A stretch of 64,000 bases of DNA from Dactylosporangium roseum (GTDB taxonomy: Bacteria; Actinomycetota; Actinomycetes; Mycobacteriales; Micromonosporaceae), in contig NZ_CP073721.1 of the NCBI RefSeq assembly GCF_025264685.1, positions 611,001 through 675,000 of the forward strand, in the 5' to 3' direction. Shown here in pieces: positions 35,177-43,122 of this stretch; positions within the stretch are counted from its first letter, which is position 1, and every line of letters starts with the position of its first letter. The notes below the pieces were generated by a model. That model saw only the letters and a list, made by a program, of their open reading frames with translations. It did no database searches and had not been told where the DNA came from. The translations under genes were made by a program, and so were the position numbers.

Positions 35177-36109
35177 CTACGCGGACTTCTTCGCGGCCGT
35201 CCCGGTCTTCTTGGCGGCCGCCGTCTTCTTGGCCGGGGCCGCCTTCTTCGCCGCCGCCTTCTTCGCGGTCTTCTTGATCGGGGTCGGCTCCGCGGCCTCT
35301 TCCTGCTCCGCGGTGACCTTGGCGGGCTCGCCCCGCGCCGCGCGGGCCCGCTCCACCGACGCCCGCAGCGCCGCCATCAGGTCGACCGCCGCCGCCGGTG
35401 CCTCCTCGGTCTCCTCCGGCTGCACCACCTCACGGCCGGCGACCTTGGCGTCGATGACCTCCTGGAGGGCCTCACGGTAGTTGTCCGTGTACGACGACGG
35501 GTCGAAGTCGGCCGCCATCGACTCGATCAGCGAGCCGGCCATCGCCAGCTCGGCCGGGCGGGCCGTGACGTCCTCGTCGAGGATGTCGAACTTCGCGGCG
35601 CGGACCTCGTCGGGCCACAGCATCGTGTTGAGCACCAGCACGTTGTCGCGCACGCGCAGGGTCGCCAGTTGCTCGCGCTGGCGCAGGGCGACCTTGACGA
35701 TCGCGACGCGTTCGGTGTTGGTGAGCGCGTCACGCAGCAGCGTGTACGGCTTCGCCGCGGTCTGCTCCGGCTCCAGGTAGTACGCCTTGTTGTAGAGGAT
35801 CGGGTCCACCTGCTCGGCCGGCACGAACTCGAGCACCTCGATCGCGCGGCTGGTGGTCAGCGGCAGGTCGGCGAAGTCGTCGTCGGTGAGGATCACCATC
35901 TCGCCGCCGCCCAGGTCGTAGCCCTTGGCGATGTCGTCGTAGCTGACCTCGTCACCGTCGATCGAGCAGACGCGCTTGTACTTGATCCGTCCGCCGTCCT
36001 CGCGGTGCACCTGGTGGAAGCGGATGTCCTTCTCCTCGGTCGCCGAATAGAGACGGACAGCGATCGACACCAACCCGAAGGAGACCGCGCCCTTCCAGAT
36101 CGCGCGCAT
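35177..36109 (-). CDS. ku: Ku protein (non-homologous end joining)
   Basis: A 310-residue homodimeric DNA-end-binding protein. MRAIWKGAVSFGLVSIAVRLYSATEEKDIRFHQVH is the canonical bacterial Ku N-terminus and the core continues through YEPEQTAAKPY-like and KVALRQREQLATLRV segments. The C-terminal ~60 residues are Lys/Ala repeats (KKTAKKAAAKKAAPAKK), a basic tail found in many actinobacterial Ku proteins that adds DNA affinity. ATG 36109 has AAAGGG 5 nt upstream. It is divergent from the ligase and polymerase genes that complete the NHEJ set. Confidence 0.95.
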   Translation of the reverse strand: MRAIWKGAVSFGLVSIAVRLYSATEEKDIRFHQVHREDGGRIKYKRVCSIDGDEVSYDDIAKGYDLGGGEMVILTDDDFADLPLTTSRAIEVLEFVPAEQVDPILYNKAYYLEPEQTAAKPYTLLRDALTNTERVAIVKVALRQREQLATLRVRDNVLVLNTMLWPDEVRAAKFDILDEDVTARPAELAMAGSLIESMAADFDPSSYTDNYREALQEVIDAKVAGREVVQPEETEEAPAAAVDLMAALRASVERARAARGEPAKVTAEQEEAAEPTPIKKTAKKAAAKKAAPAKKTAAAKKTGTAAKKSA

Positions 36110-36204
36110 CGTATCCCTTTCCGCAGCTTGTCGACCTTCCTCCTTCAGCTTCGCATCGTTTCGACATGTACGCGAGGAACTCCGCGGGGATCTATGGTGA
36201 GCAG

Positions 36205-37137
36205 ATGGGAGGGGGTCCACCTGCGCCGATGCTCGCCTCCGCCGGCGTGCTGCCGTCCGGGCCCGGCTGGACGTACGAGTTCAAGTGGGACGGCATCCGC
36301 GCGATCGCGGTGATCAGTGGTGGCGCGACCCGGTTCTTCGCCCGCAGCGGGGCCGAGATCACGGCCGCGTATCCCGAGCTGGCCGGCATCGGCCGCGGGC
36401 TCGACGACTCGGTGCTCGACGGCGAGGTCGTGGCCATGGACCCGGGCGGGCAGCCGTCGTTCCAGGTCCTCGCCGAGCGCATGCACGTGCGCGACCCGCA
36501 TCGCGCCGCCCGGCTCGCCGCCGCCGTGCCCGTGACCTATCTGGTCTTCGACGCGTTGCGCATCGAAGGTGCGGAGCTGCTGCTCAGCCCGTACCACCTC
36601 CGCCGCGAACGACTCGAAGCCGTGGCCCTGGGGCCCCGCGCCATCGTCCCTCCGTCGTTCGACGACGGTCCGGCGACCGTGGCCGCGGGCCGCGAGAACC
36701 GGCTGGAGGGTGTGGTGGCGAAGCGGACGGACTCGCTGTACCACCCGGGGCTGCGCACGACCGACTGGGTCAAGGTGAAGCTGGAGGAGAGCTGCGAGTT
36801 CGTCGTCGGCGGCTGGCGGCCGGGCAAGCGCGCGCTCGGTGCGCTGCTGGTCGGCGTGCCGGGGCACGGCGGGCTGGTGTACCGCGGCCGGGTCGGTGGC
36901 GGCATCTCCGGCGAGTCCGAACGGGCGCTCCTGGCCGCCCTGCAGCCGCTGACCGCGATCCGCTCGCCGTTCGGCACCGAGGTGCCCCGCGAGGACTCCC
37001 GCGGTGCCGTCTGGGTGCGGCCACACCTCGTGGTCGAGGTGCGGTTCAGCCACCGGACCCGCGACGGGCGGCTGCGGTTCCCCCGCTTCCAGCGCATCCG
37101 CCCCGACCTCTCGCCGGAAGAGGTGCGTGATGCCTGA
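36205..37137 (+). CDS. ATP-dependent DNA ligase (LigC/LigD ligase-domain type)
   Basis: A 310-residue ligase: YEFKWDGIRAIA contains the nucleotidyl-accepting Lys (residue 27), followed by VLDGEVVAMD, YLVFDAL, EGVVAKR and DWVKVKL, then an OB-fold domain (FVVGGWRPGKR...RPHLVVEVRF). It joins nicks and ends held by Ku. ATG 36205 is chosen since TATGGT lies 6 nt upstream (36193-36198); ATG 36166 is an alternative. It overlaps the polymerase gene by 8 nt. The domains fused in mycobacterial LigD are separate genes here. Confidence 0.93.
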   Translation: MGGGPPAPMLASAGVLPSGPGWTYEFKWDGIRAIAVISGGATRFFARSGAEITAAYPELAGIGRGLDDSVLDGEVVAMDPGGQPSFQVLAERMHVRDPHRAARLAAAVPVTYLVFDALRIEGAELLLSPYHLRRERLEAVALGPRAIVPPSFDDGPATVAAGRENRLEGVVAKRTDSLYHPGLRTTDWVKVKLEESCEFVVGGWRPGKRALGALLVGVPGHGGLVYRGRVGGGISGESERALLAALQPLTAIRSPFGTEVPREDSRGAVWVRPHLVVEVRFSHRTRDGRLRFPRFQRIRPDLSPEEVRDA

Positions 37138-38017
37138 CCGTGTGCGCGTGGAGGTCGACGGCCGGCAGTTGGAGATCTCCAACCTCGACAAGGTGTTGTA
37201 CCCGCAGGCAGGGTTCACCAAGGGCGAGGTCATCGACTACTACACCCGCGTCGCGCCGACCCTGCTGCCGCATCTCGCCGGGCGACCGCTCACCCGGGTC
37301 CGGTACCCCAACGGCGTCGACGGCGCCAGCTTCTTCGAGAAGAACGCCCCGGCCGGCACCCCCGACTGGGTCCGCACCGTCCGCCTGCCGGTCCCCGGCT
37401 CGACCAAGAAACGCGAGCGGATCGACTTCATCGTCGTCGAGGACCTGCCCACCCTGGTCTGGCTGGCCAACCTCGCGGCCCTCGAACTGCACACCCCGCA
37501 GTGGCAGGTCGACGACGACGGAGAGGTGCTCGACCCCGACCAGTTGGTCGTCGACCTCGACCCCGGCCCGCCCGCCGGCCTGCCGGAGTGCTTCGAGGTC
37601 GCGCTCCTCGTCCGTGACCAGCTCCGCGCCGACGGGCTGACCTGCTGCCCGAAGACCTCCGGCCGCAAGGGCATGCAGTTGGTCGCGCCGCTGCCCGGCG
37701 ACGAGACGGCCGACGAGATCAGCGCGTATGCGAAGGCGGTCGCCGAACGGCTCGCCCAGCAGCGGCCGGGCCTGGTCGTGGCGAAGATGGCCAGGCAGCT
37801 ACGCCCGGGCAAGGTGTTCCTCGACTGGAGCCAGAACAACGCGTTCAAGACGACGATCACGCCGTATTCCCTGCGGGCCGGCGCGTCGCCGACCGTCAGC
37901 GCGCCGCTGACCTGGGCGGAGGTCGAGGCCGGCGAGATCACCGCCGCCGACCTGACGCCGGCGACGGTGCTCGACCGGGCCTCACGGCTGGGCGACCTGC
38001 TGGAGCGCGCCGAGTAG
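37130..38017 (+). CDS. NHEJ polymerase/primase (LigD polymerase domain)
   Basis: A 295-residue archaeo-eukaryotic primase-type polymerase that fills ends during NHEJ. Visible: LEISNLDKVLYPQAGFTKGEVIDYY, FFEKNAP, VVEDLPTLVWLANLAALELH, the metal-binding VVDLDPGPP, and TSGRKGMQL with KVFLDWSQNNAFKTTI. This is the complete polymerase domain without ligase or nuclease fusion. Its start overlaps the ligase stop, and its 3' end overlaps the convergent aminotransferase gene by 36 nt. Confidence 0.94.
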   Translation: MPDRVRVEVDGRQLEISNLDKVLYPQAGFTKGEVIDYYTRVAPTLLPHLAGRPLTRVRYPNGVDGASFFEKNAPAGTPDWVRTVRLPVPGSTKKRERIDFIVVEDLPTLVWLANLAALELHTPQWQVDDDGEVLDPDQLVVDLDPGPPAGLPECFEVALLVRDQLRADGLTCCPKTSGRKGMQLVAPLPGDETADEISAYAKAVAERLAQQRPGLVVAKMARQLRPGKVFLDWSQNNAFKTTITPYSLRAGASPTVSAPLTWAEVEAGEITAADLTPATVLDRASRLGDLLERAE

Positions 38018-39220
38018 CCGCTCGACGTGCTCGGGTGTCGTGCCGAGTCCGACGCTGGCCCGGACCGCCTGGGCCGGTGCCGCCGTCGTACCGAGGCGCT
38101 CCGCGGCCTCGGTGAGCAGTTGCCGGGTCAGCGGGTGCGCGCAGAACAGCCCCGTGCGGACCCCGATCCCGTGGTCGCGGCCCAGCCTGACGGCGAGATC
38201 GCCCGGATCGGTGCCGAGCACCGCGAACGACACGATCCCGACCCGCGGCGCGTCCGCCGGGAACAGCCGGAGCTCCTCGACGTCCGGCAGCTCGGCGAGC
38301 CCGGCGCGCAACCGTCGCACCAGCGCCTCCTCGCTCCTGCGCTGGTCGCCGCCGGCGAGCGTGCGCAACGCCGTGGCCAGCGCGACCGCGCCCAGCAGGT
38401 TGGGGGTGCCGGCCTCGTGGCGTGCCGGTCCGGTGGCCCAGCGCACCGCCCCGTCCGCGGCCACGCCGGCGCTCGCACCGCCACCCGCCAGGTACGGCGG
38501 CGCGGCGTCCAGCCAGTCCGCACGCCCCGCCAGCACCCCAGCGCCGAACGGCGCATAGATCTTGTGGCCCGAGAACGCCACGTAGTCGGCGCCGAGCTCG
38601 GCCAGGGAGACCGGGGCGTGCGGGGCTAGCTGCGCCGCGTCGACCGCGATCCGGGCCCCGAACCGGTGCGCGACGTCGGCGAGCTCGGCCACCGGCCACA
38701 GCTCGCCGGTCACGTTGCTCGCCGCCGTGACGCTGACGAGCACGTTTCCGCCGAGGTTGTACAGGCTGTGCGTCACCGCCTCCACCGCCGCACCGGCGGA
38801 CCGGGGCGCGGGGAGGCGCACCGTGCGGGGCCAGGGCAGCAGGTTGGCGTGGTGCTCGGCGTCGAACGTGACCACGGTGGTGTCCACCGGTAGGGCCCGG
38901 GCGAGCAGGTTGAACGAGTCCGTGGTGTTGCGGGTGAAGACGACGGTGTCGCCGTCCGTGCAGCCCAGCAGGTCGGCGACCGTCTCGCGGGCCTGCTCGT
39001 ATTCCCGGGTGCACCGCTCGGAGAGTGCCCCGGCCCCGCGGTGGACGCTGCCGTAGTAGGGCAGCAGCTCGGCCACGGCGTCGGCGACGACCTCCAGGCA
39101 CGGTGCCGTGGCGGCGATGTCGAGACTGGCGAAGTCGACGGTGCGCCCGTCGCGGAGCTTGACCTCTCCCGGCGACAGGACGGCGGGCGACGGGACGGCA
39201 GGGGACAGGGCAGGACTCAT
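37982..39220 (-). CDS. Class V aminotransferase, cysteine desulfurase-like
   Basis: A 412-residue PLP enzyme of the SufS/CsdB group: YYGSVHRGAGALSERCTREYEQAR, FTRNTTDSFNLLARAL, VTFDAEHHANLLPW, VSVTAASNVTGE, VDAAQLAPHAP and FSGHKIYAPFGAGVL (Lys = Schiff base). The C-terminal GVRTGLFCAHPL supplies the Cys position equivalent to the active-site loop. ATG 39220 has GAGAGG 8 nt upstream; a longer start at 39253 would overlap the riboswitch hairpin. Control by an SAM-IV riboswitch suggests a role in sulfur or methionine metabolism rather than housekeeping Fe-S assembly (inference). Confidence 0.85.
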   Translation of the reverse strand: MSPALSPAVPSPAVLSPGEVKLRDGRTVDFASLDIAATAPCLEVVADAVAELLPYYGSVHRGAGALSERCTREYEQARETVADLLGCTDGDTVVFTRNTTDSFNLLARALPVDTTVVTFDAEHHANLLPWPRTVRLPAPRSAGAAVEAVTHSLYNLGGNVLVSVTAASNVTGELWPVAELADVAHRFGARIAVDAAQLAPHAPVSLAELGADYVAFSGHKIYAPFGAGVLAGRADWLDAAPPYLAGGGASAGVAADGAVRWATGPARHEAGTPNLLGAVALATALRTLAGGDQRRSEEALVRRLRAGLAELPDVEELRLFPADAPRVGIVSFAVLGTDPGDLAVRLGRDHGIGVRTGLFCAHPLTRQLLTEAAERLGTTAAPAQAVRASVGLGTTPEHVERLLGALQQVAQP

Positions 39221-39267
39221 GGCACAGACCTCTCGCTCGCGCTTGCCCGTCACACCGCGCGACGGGC

Positions 39268-39350
39268 CGGGTCATCACCCGGGGCACCCCGCCGCGAACG
39301 CGAGGGTTGCCGGCCAGCAAGCCGGGGCTGTGCGCTGGCACTCATGACCT
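39268..39350 (-). promoter_or_regulatory. SAM-IV riboswitch
   Basis: On the minus strand from 39350 the leader has the SAM-IV consensus pieces in order: GGTCATGAGTGCCAGCG, CCGGCTTGCTGGCCGGCAAC, CCTC, then GGGGTGCCCCGGGTGATGACC (given in parts). P1 pairs GGTCAT (39349-39344) with ATGACC (39275-39270). A 7-bp hairpin (39267-39261 with 39251-39245) follows immediately, 25 nt before the start codon, and may be the expression platform. TATCGT (39362-39357) is a good -10 element placing transcription start near 39350. Confidence 0.88.
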
Positions 39351-39381
39351 GCGGTGACGATAGCGCGGATAGAGTTGCGGC

Positions 39382-41382
39382 ATGAGTGAACTCCCGCCGA
39401 ATGGGACGTCGTCCGAGCCGCCGGCCGAATCCCCGGCGGGCCGGTCACCGGAGCCCGACGCGCCCTCGCGGCCGGACGCTCCCTGGACCCCACCCTCCGC
39501 CCCGCCTCCGGGTGCTCCGTGGGCCGCCCCGGCGCATTGGGCCTCGCCCGGGCAGCCGTCGGCGCCACCTGGCACGCCGGACGCTCCCGGCGTCTCTCCT
39601 TGGGCCCGGCCGGCGCCTCCGGGTTCGCCCGAGCATTCCCCCTGGTCATCGCCCGCCGGCCTGGCCAACCCGGTGTCCGGCCCAGCCGCGCCCGGCCCGG
39701 CGGATCCCACGTCCGGCCCGGCCGCGCCGCTGTCCGGTTCCGCAGGCCCGGTGCCCGGTGCGTCCGGCCCGGGGTCCGGCTCCGCGTCCGGTCCCGGGTC
39801 CGATGACGTGCCCGGTGCGCCCGCCGCGTCCGGTCCGCCTGATGTCACCGGCGGCGCATCCGGTCCGGTCGCGGCGCAACTCGTCCGCTCGTCGGTCCCG
39901 GCGCCGTGGCCGGCCGTCCTGCCGGCCGTGCCGGGTGCGCCCGGGAGCTGGACACCCGCGGCGGACGCCTCCTCCGTCGCCGTTCCCAACGTCACCGAGG
40001 CGGTCGAGCCCGCCACCTCCGAGCGGGAGTATCCCACCGCCGCCCTCGCGCTGGCCGCGGCGCCGCCCGCGAAGCGCTCCGACCGGCGGCGGCTGCTCAC
40101 GCTCATCGGGGTCATGGGGTTCATCGCCGCCTGCGGGGTGGCCGTCCTCGCGTTCTTCGGCTTCAGGGGCGGCTGGACCGCCCTCGTCGTCGGCGTCGGA
40201 TCCGCCGTCATCCCGGTCCCGCTACTGGTCTTCTGCTTCCTCTGGCTGGATCGCTATGAGCCGGAGCCCGTCAAGTATCTGGTCTTCGTCTTCGGCTGGG
40301 GCGCATGCGTGGCGACCGGCGTCGCGCTGGTCGTCAACACCACCGGCAGCGTGCTGGCCGAGCGCGCCGGGCTGTCCGACTCGCTGGTGGCCGTACTGCT
40401 CGCGCCGCTCATCGAAGAGAGCATGAAGGCACTCGGCCCGATCCTGCTGCTCTGGCGGCGTCCCCGGGCGTACTCCGGCCTCATCGACGGCATTGTCTAC
40501 TGTGGACTGTCGGCGACCGGCTTCGCGATGGTCGAGAACATCCTGTACCTGGGCTTCAAGGGCTACGGCGACACGGCGAACGAGTCCGGGCCGGCGCAGG
40601 GCGCCGTCGCGCTGATCGTCATCTTCGTCGTGCGGATCCTGATGACCGGGTTCGCGCACCCGCTGTTCACGTCGATGACCGGCATCGGGCTCGGCGTCGC
40701 CTCGCGGACGTCGGCCCGGTCGGTCCGCTTCCTCGCGCCGATCGCCGGGATGCTTGCCGCCATGATGCTTCACGGCGCGTGGAACCTCATGTCGGTCACC
40801 GCCACGGCCAGCGCCTGGGTGCTGCTCTACGGCTACTTCGCCGTCATGATGCCGATCTTCCTGGCCATGGTCGGGTTCGCGCTGTGGCTGCGCTCCAACG
40901 AGGGCAGGCTCACCGAGCGGGTCCTCACCGAGTACGCGCGCGCCGGCTGGTTCTCCCCGCCCGAGGTCGCCGCGCTCGCCACCCTCGGCCGCCGGCTGTC
41001 CGCGCGGCGCTGGGCCAAGCGAGTCGCCGGCGACGCGGGCGCCAAGGCGATGAAAGCGTTCCAGTTCGACGCGACCCGCCTGGCGCTGCTACGCGACGGG
41101 ATGCGGCGCGGCCTCGACGGTGAGCCGACGCGCCGGCTGGAGACCCTCGCGGAGGAACGCCAGTTGCTCACCGCGCTGGCGGCCTACCGCCAGGTGTTCG
41201 TCGGCCGGGATCCGCAGGCACCGCGTGCCGTGTGGGACGGCCAGCGGTACCACATCACCTTCCCCGACGGCATGGTGCGGGTGCTGGACGCCCCGCCGAC
41301 CCCGGTTGTACCGGTGCCCGTCGTCCTCGGTCCGCCACAGCCTGTGCCGGTCTACGCCGCCAACCCGTATCCCTACAGGTAG
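39382..41382 (+). CDS. PrsW-family intramembrane metalloprotease with long Pro/Ala/Gly N-terminus
   Basis: A 666-residue membrane protein. The first ~230 residues are a disordered Pro/Gly/Ala/Ser region (repeated SGPAAP/GSGSASGPGS-type runs). The membrane domain carries the PrsW motifs: LIEESMKALG (near residue 343), GFAMVENILYLG, GFAHPLFTSMTGIG (near 425) and MLHGAWN (near 463), whose Glu and His residues should bind zinc. In Bacillus PrsW cleaves an anti-sigma factor. A ~180-residue cytoplasmic tail follows. TAGAGT at 39370-39375 lies 6 nt before ATG 39382, so likely leaderless and divergent from the riboswitch promoter. Confidence 0.88.
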   Translation: MSELPPNGTSSEPPAESPAGRSPEPDAPSRPDAPWTPPSAPPPGAPWAAPAHWASPGQPSAPPGTPDAPGVSPWARPAPPGSPEHSPWSSPAGLANPVSGPAAPGPADPTSGPAAPLSGSAGPVPGASGPGSGSASGPGSDDVPGAPAASGPPDVTGGASGPVAAQLVRSSVPAPWPAVLPAVPGAPGSWTPAADASSVAVPNVTEAVEPATSEREYPTAALALAAAPPAKRSDRRRLLTLIGVMGFIAACGVAVLAFFGFRGGWTALVVGVGSAVIPVPLLVFCFLWLDRYEPEPVKYLVFVFGWGACVATGVALVVNTTGSVLAERAGLSDSLVAVLLAPLIEESMKALGPILLLWRRPRAYSGLIDGIVYCGLSATGFAMVENILYLGFKGYGDTANESGPAQGAVALIVIFVVRILMTGFAHPLFTSMTGIGLGVASRTSARSVRFLAPIAGMLAAMMLHGAWNLMSVTATASAWVLLYGYFAVMMPIFLAMVGFALWLRSNEGRLTERVLTEYARAGWFSPPEVAALATLGRRLSARRWAKRVAGDAGAKAMKAFQFDATRLALLRDGMRRGLDGEPTRRLETLAEERQLLTALAAYRQVFVGRDPQAPRAVWDGQRYHITFPDGMVRVLDAPPTPVVPVPVVLGPPQPVPVYAANPYPYR

Positions 41383-41732
41383 AGGCCGGTCGAGTCCGGC
41401 TCGACCCGGCGGGCCGCGACGGCGTGCACGTCACGCTCGCGGAGCAGCACATAGTCGCGGCCCTGCAGCTCCACCTCGGAACGGTCCTCCGGGTCGAAGA
41501 GGACCCGGTCACCGGCGACGATCGACCGCACGTTCGGCCCGACGCCGACAGCCGTCGCCCACGACAGGCGTCGCCCGACCGACGCCGTCGCCGGAATCAC
41601 GATGCCGGACGCGTGCCGGCGTTCCCCCTCCCTGCCCTCGAGCCGGACGAGCACCCGGTCGTGCAAGAGGCGGATCGGCAGGCCGCCGTCGATGTCGTCG
41701 CTCGGCGGAGTGGTGGCGGGCTGGGCTGTCAC
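41373..41732 (-). CDS. GroES-like co-chaperonin (stand-alone paralogue)
   Basis: A 119-residue Cpn10-fold protein: LHDRVLVRLEGREGERRHASGIVIPATA contains the mobile-loop region, and GVGPNVRSIVAGDRVLFDPEDRSEVELQGRDYVLLRERDVHAV the rest of the barrel (quoted in part: VGPNVRSIVAGDRVLF). No groEL is adjacent, so this is a paralogue or a specialised partner. GTG 41732 has TAGCGT 7 nt upstream on the minus strand, fitting a leaderless start. It overlaps the convergent PrsW gene by 10 nt. Confidence 0.82.
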   Translation of the reverse strand: MTAQPATTPPSDDIDGGLPIRLLHDRVLVRLEGREGERRHASGIVIPATASVGRRLSWATAVGVGPNVRSIVAGDRVLFDPEDRSEVELQGRDYVLLRERDVHAVAARRVEPDSTGLYL

Positions 41733-41832
41733 GCTTGCGACGCTACCGCCTTGATGCGTGCCATTGCCGCTCGACCCGGTCTACGGTGAGGAGTCCGTTC
41801 AGATCGCCGGGCGTCGTCGAGGAGGATTTTTC

Positions 41833-43089
41833 GTGGGCCGGTTCGATCAGGTGCGCGCCAACCTGCGCCGCGCCTACCTGCAGCGGCTCGAGAACGCCCG
41901 TGCTGAGCGGGCGGCCGCCGACGCCGCGGAGGCCCTTGACGGGGTGCTGGTGCTGGGGGAGCCCGAGCCGGAGCTCGCGCCCGGCCACCCGTCGACGATG
42001 AGCCGCGACGACGCGGAGGTCCCGCACGGCCTGCGGATCGCCGCCGCCTGGTCGTGGCGGCTGCTGGTGCTGGTCGCCGCCGTGGCCGTGCTGCTGTGGC
42101 TGGTCGGCCGGCTCAAGACTGTCCTCATCCCGCTGAGCATCGCGCTGCTGCTCTCGGCGCTGCTGGCGCCGATGATGGGCGTCCTGCGCCGCCGGATGAA
42201 ACTGCCACCGTCCCTGGCCGCGTTTCTGGTGCTCATCACCGGCCTGGCCGCGGTCGCCGGGGTGCTGACGCTGGTGGTCAGCGAGTTCGTCGCCGGCTTC
42301 CCGGCCCTGTCCGACAAGGCGGCGGACGGCGTGCAGCAGATCCAGGACTGGCTCACGACCGGCCCGCTGCACCTCAGCGGCCGCCAGCTCGACGCGACGT
42401 TCGACGCGGCGACCACCTGGCTCGGCGAGAACCGCGGCAGCCTCACCGACAGCGCCGTCTCCACGGCCACGGCGACCATCGAGTTCCTCGCGCTGCTGTT
42501 CCTGGTCCTGTTCGTGACGTTCTTCTTCATGCGCGACGGCAAGCGGATCTGGTACTTCCTCACCGGCGTGCTGCCCACCCCGGCCCGTGACCCGATCCGC
42601 CGGGCGGGCGAGGCGGCGTGGCTCACGCTGGTGGCCTACGTCCGGGCGACGGTCCTGGTCGCGTTCATCGACGCGCTCGGCATCGGCCTGCTGCTGGTGA
42701 TCATCAATGTCGACTTCTGGTTTCCGCTGGCGACCCTGGTGTTCCTCGGCGCCTTCGTCCCGATCGTGGGCGCCACGGTCTCCGGCGCGGTCGCCGTCCT
42801 CGTCGCGCTGGTCGACGAGGGCCCGATCGCCGCGCTGGTCGTGCTCATCGGCGTGATCGCGGTGCAGCAGCTCGAGGGCCACGTCCTCCAGCCGCTCATC
42901 ATGGGCCGCGCGGTGTCGGTGCACCCACTGGCCGTGATCGTGGCGATCTCAGCGGGCGTGGTGCTGGCCGGCATCATCGGCGCCCTGGTCGCGGTGCCGC
43001 TGGTGGCGGTGCTCAACACGGGCATCCGCCACCTGGTCAGCCACCGTCACGAGCCCCCGCCCGACGCCGTGGTCGTCTCCTCGGACTAG
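41833..43089 (+). CDS. AI-2E family transporter
   Basis: A 418-residue membrane protein of the AI-2 exporter (PerM/TqsA) superfamily: about eight helices, a soluble segment with coiled regions (~150-215) and the conserved C-terminal part FVPIVGATVSGAVAVLVAL...GHVLQPLIMGRAVSVHPLAVI. GTG 41833 has GGAGG at 41821-41825. An ~70-residue hydrophilic N-terminus precedes the first helix. Members transport small signals, polyamines or ions; the substrate is not predictable here. Confidence 0.9.
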   Translation: MGRFDQVRANLRRAYLQRLENARAERAAADAAEALDGVLVLGEPEPELAPGHPSTMSRDDAEVPHGLRIAAAWSWRLLVLVAAVAVLLWLVGRLKTVLIPLSIALLLSALLAPMMGVLRRRMKLPPSLAAFLVLITGLAAVAGVLTLVVSEFVAGFPALSDKAADGVQQIQDWLTTGPLHLSGRQLDATFDAATTWLGENRGSLTDSAVSTATATIEFLALLFLVLFVTFFFMRDGKRIWYFLTGVLPTPARDPIRRAGEAAWLTLVAYVRATVLVAFIDALGIGLLLVIINVDFWFPLATLVFLGAFVPIVGATVSGAVAVLVALVDEGPIAALVVLIGVIAVQQLEGHVLQPLIMGRAVSVHPLAVIVAISAGVVLAGIIGALVAVPLVAVLNTGIRHLVSHRHEPPPDAVVVSSD

Positions 43090-43122
43090 CGCCTGTCGCA
43101 GAGCTGAGGCCGGGCTGCGGCG

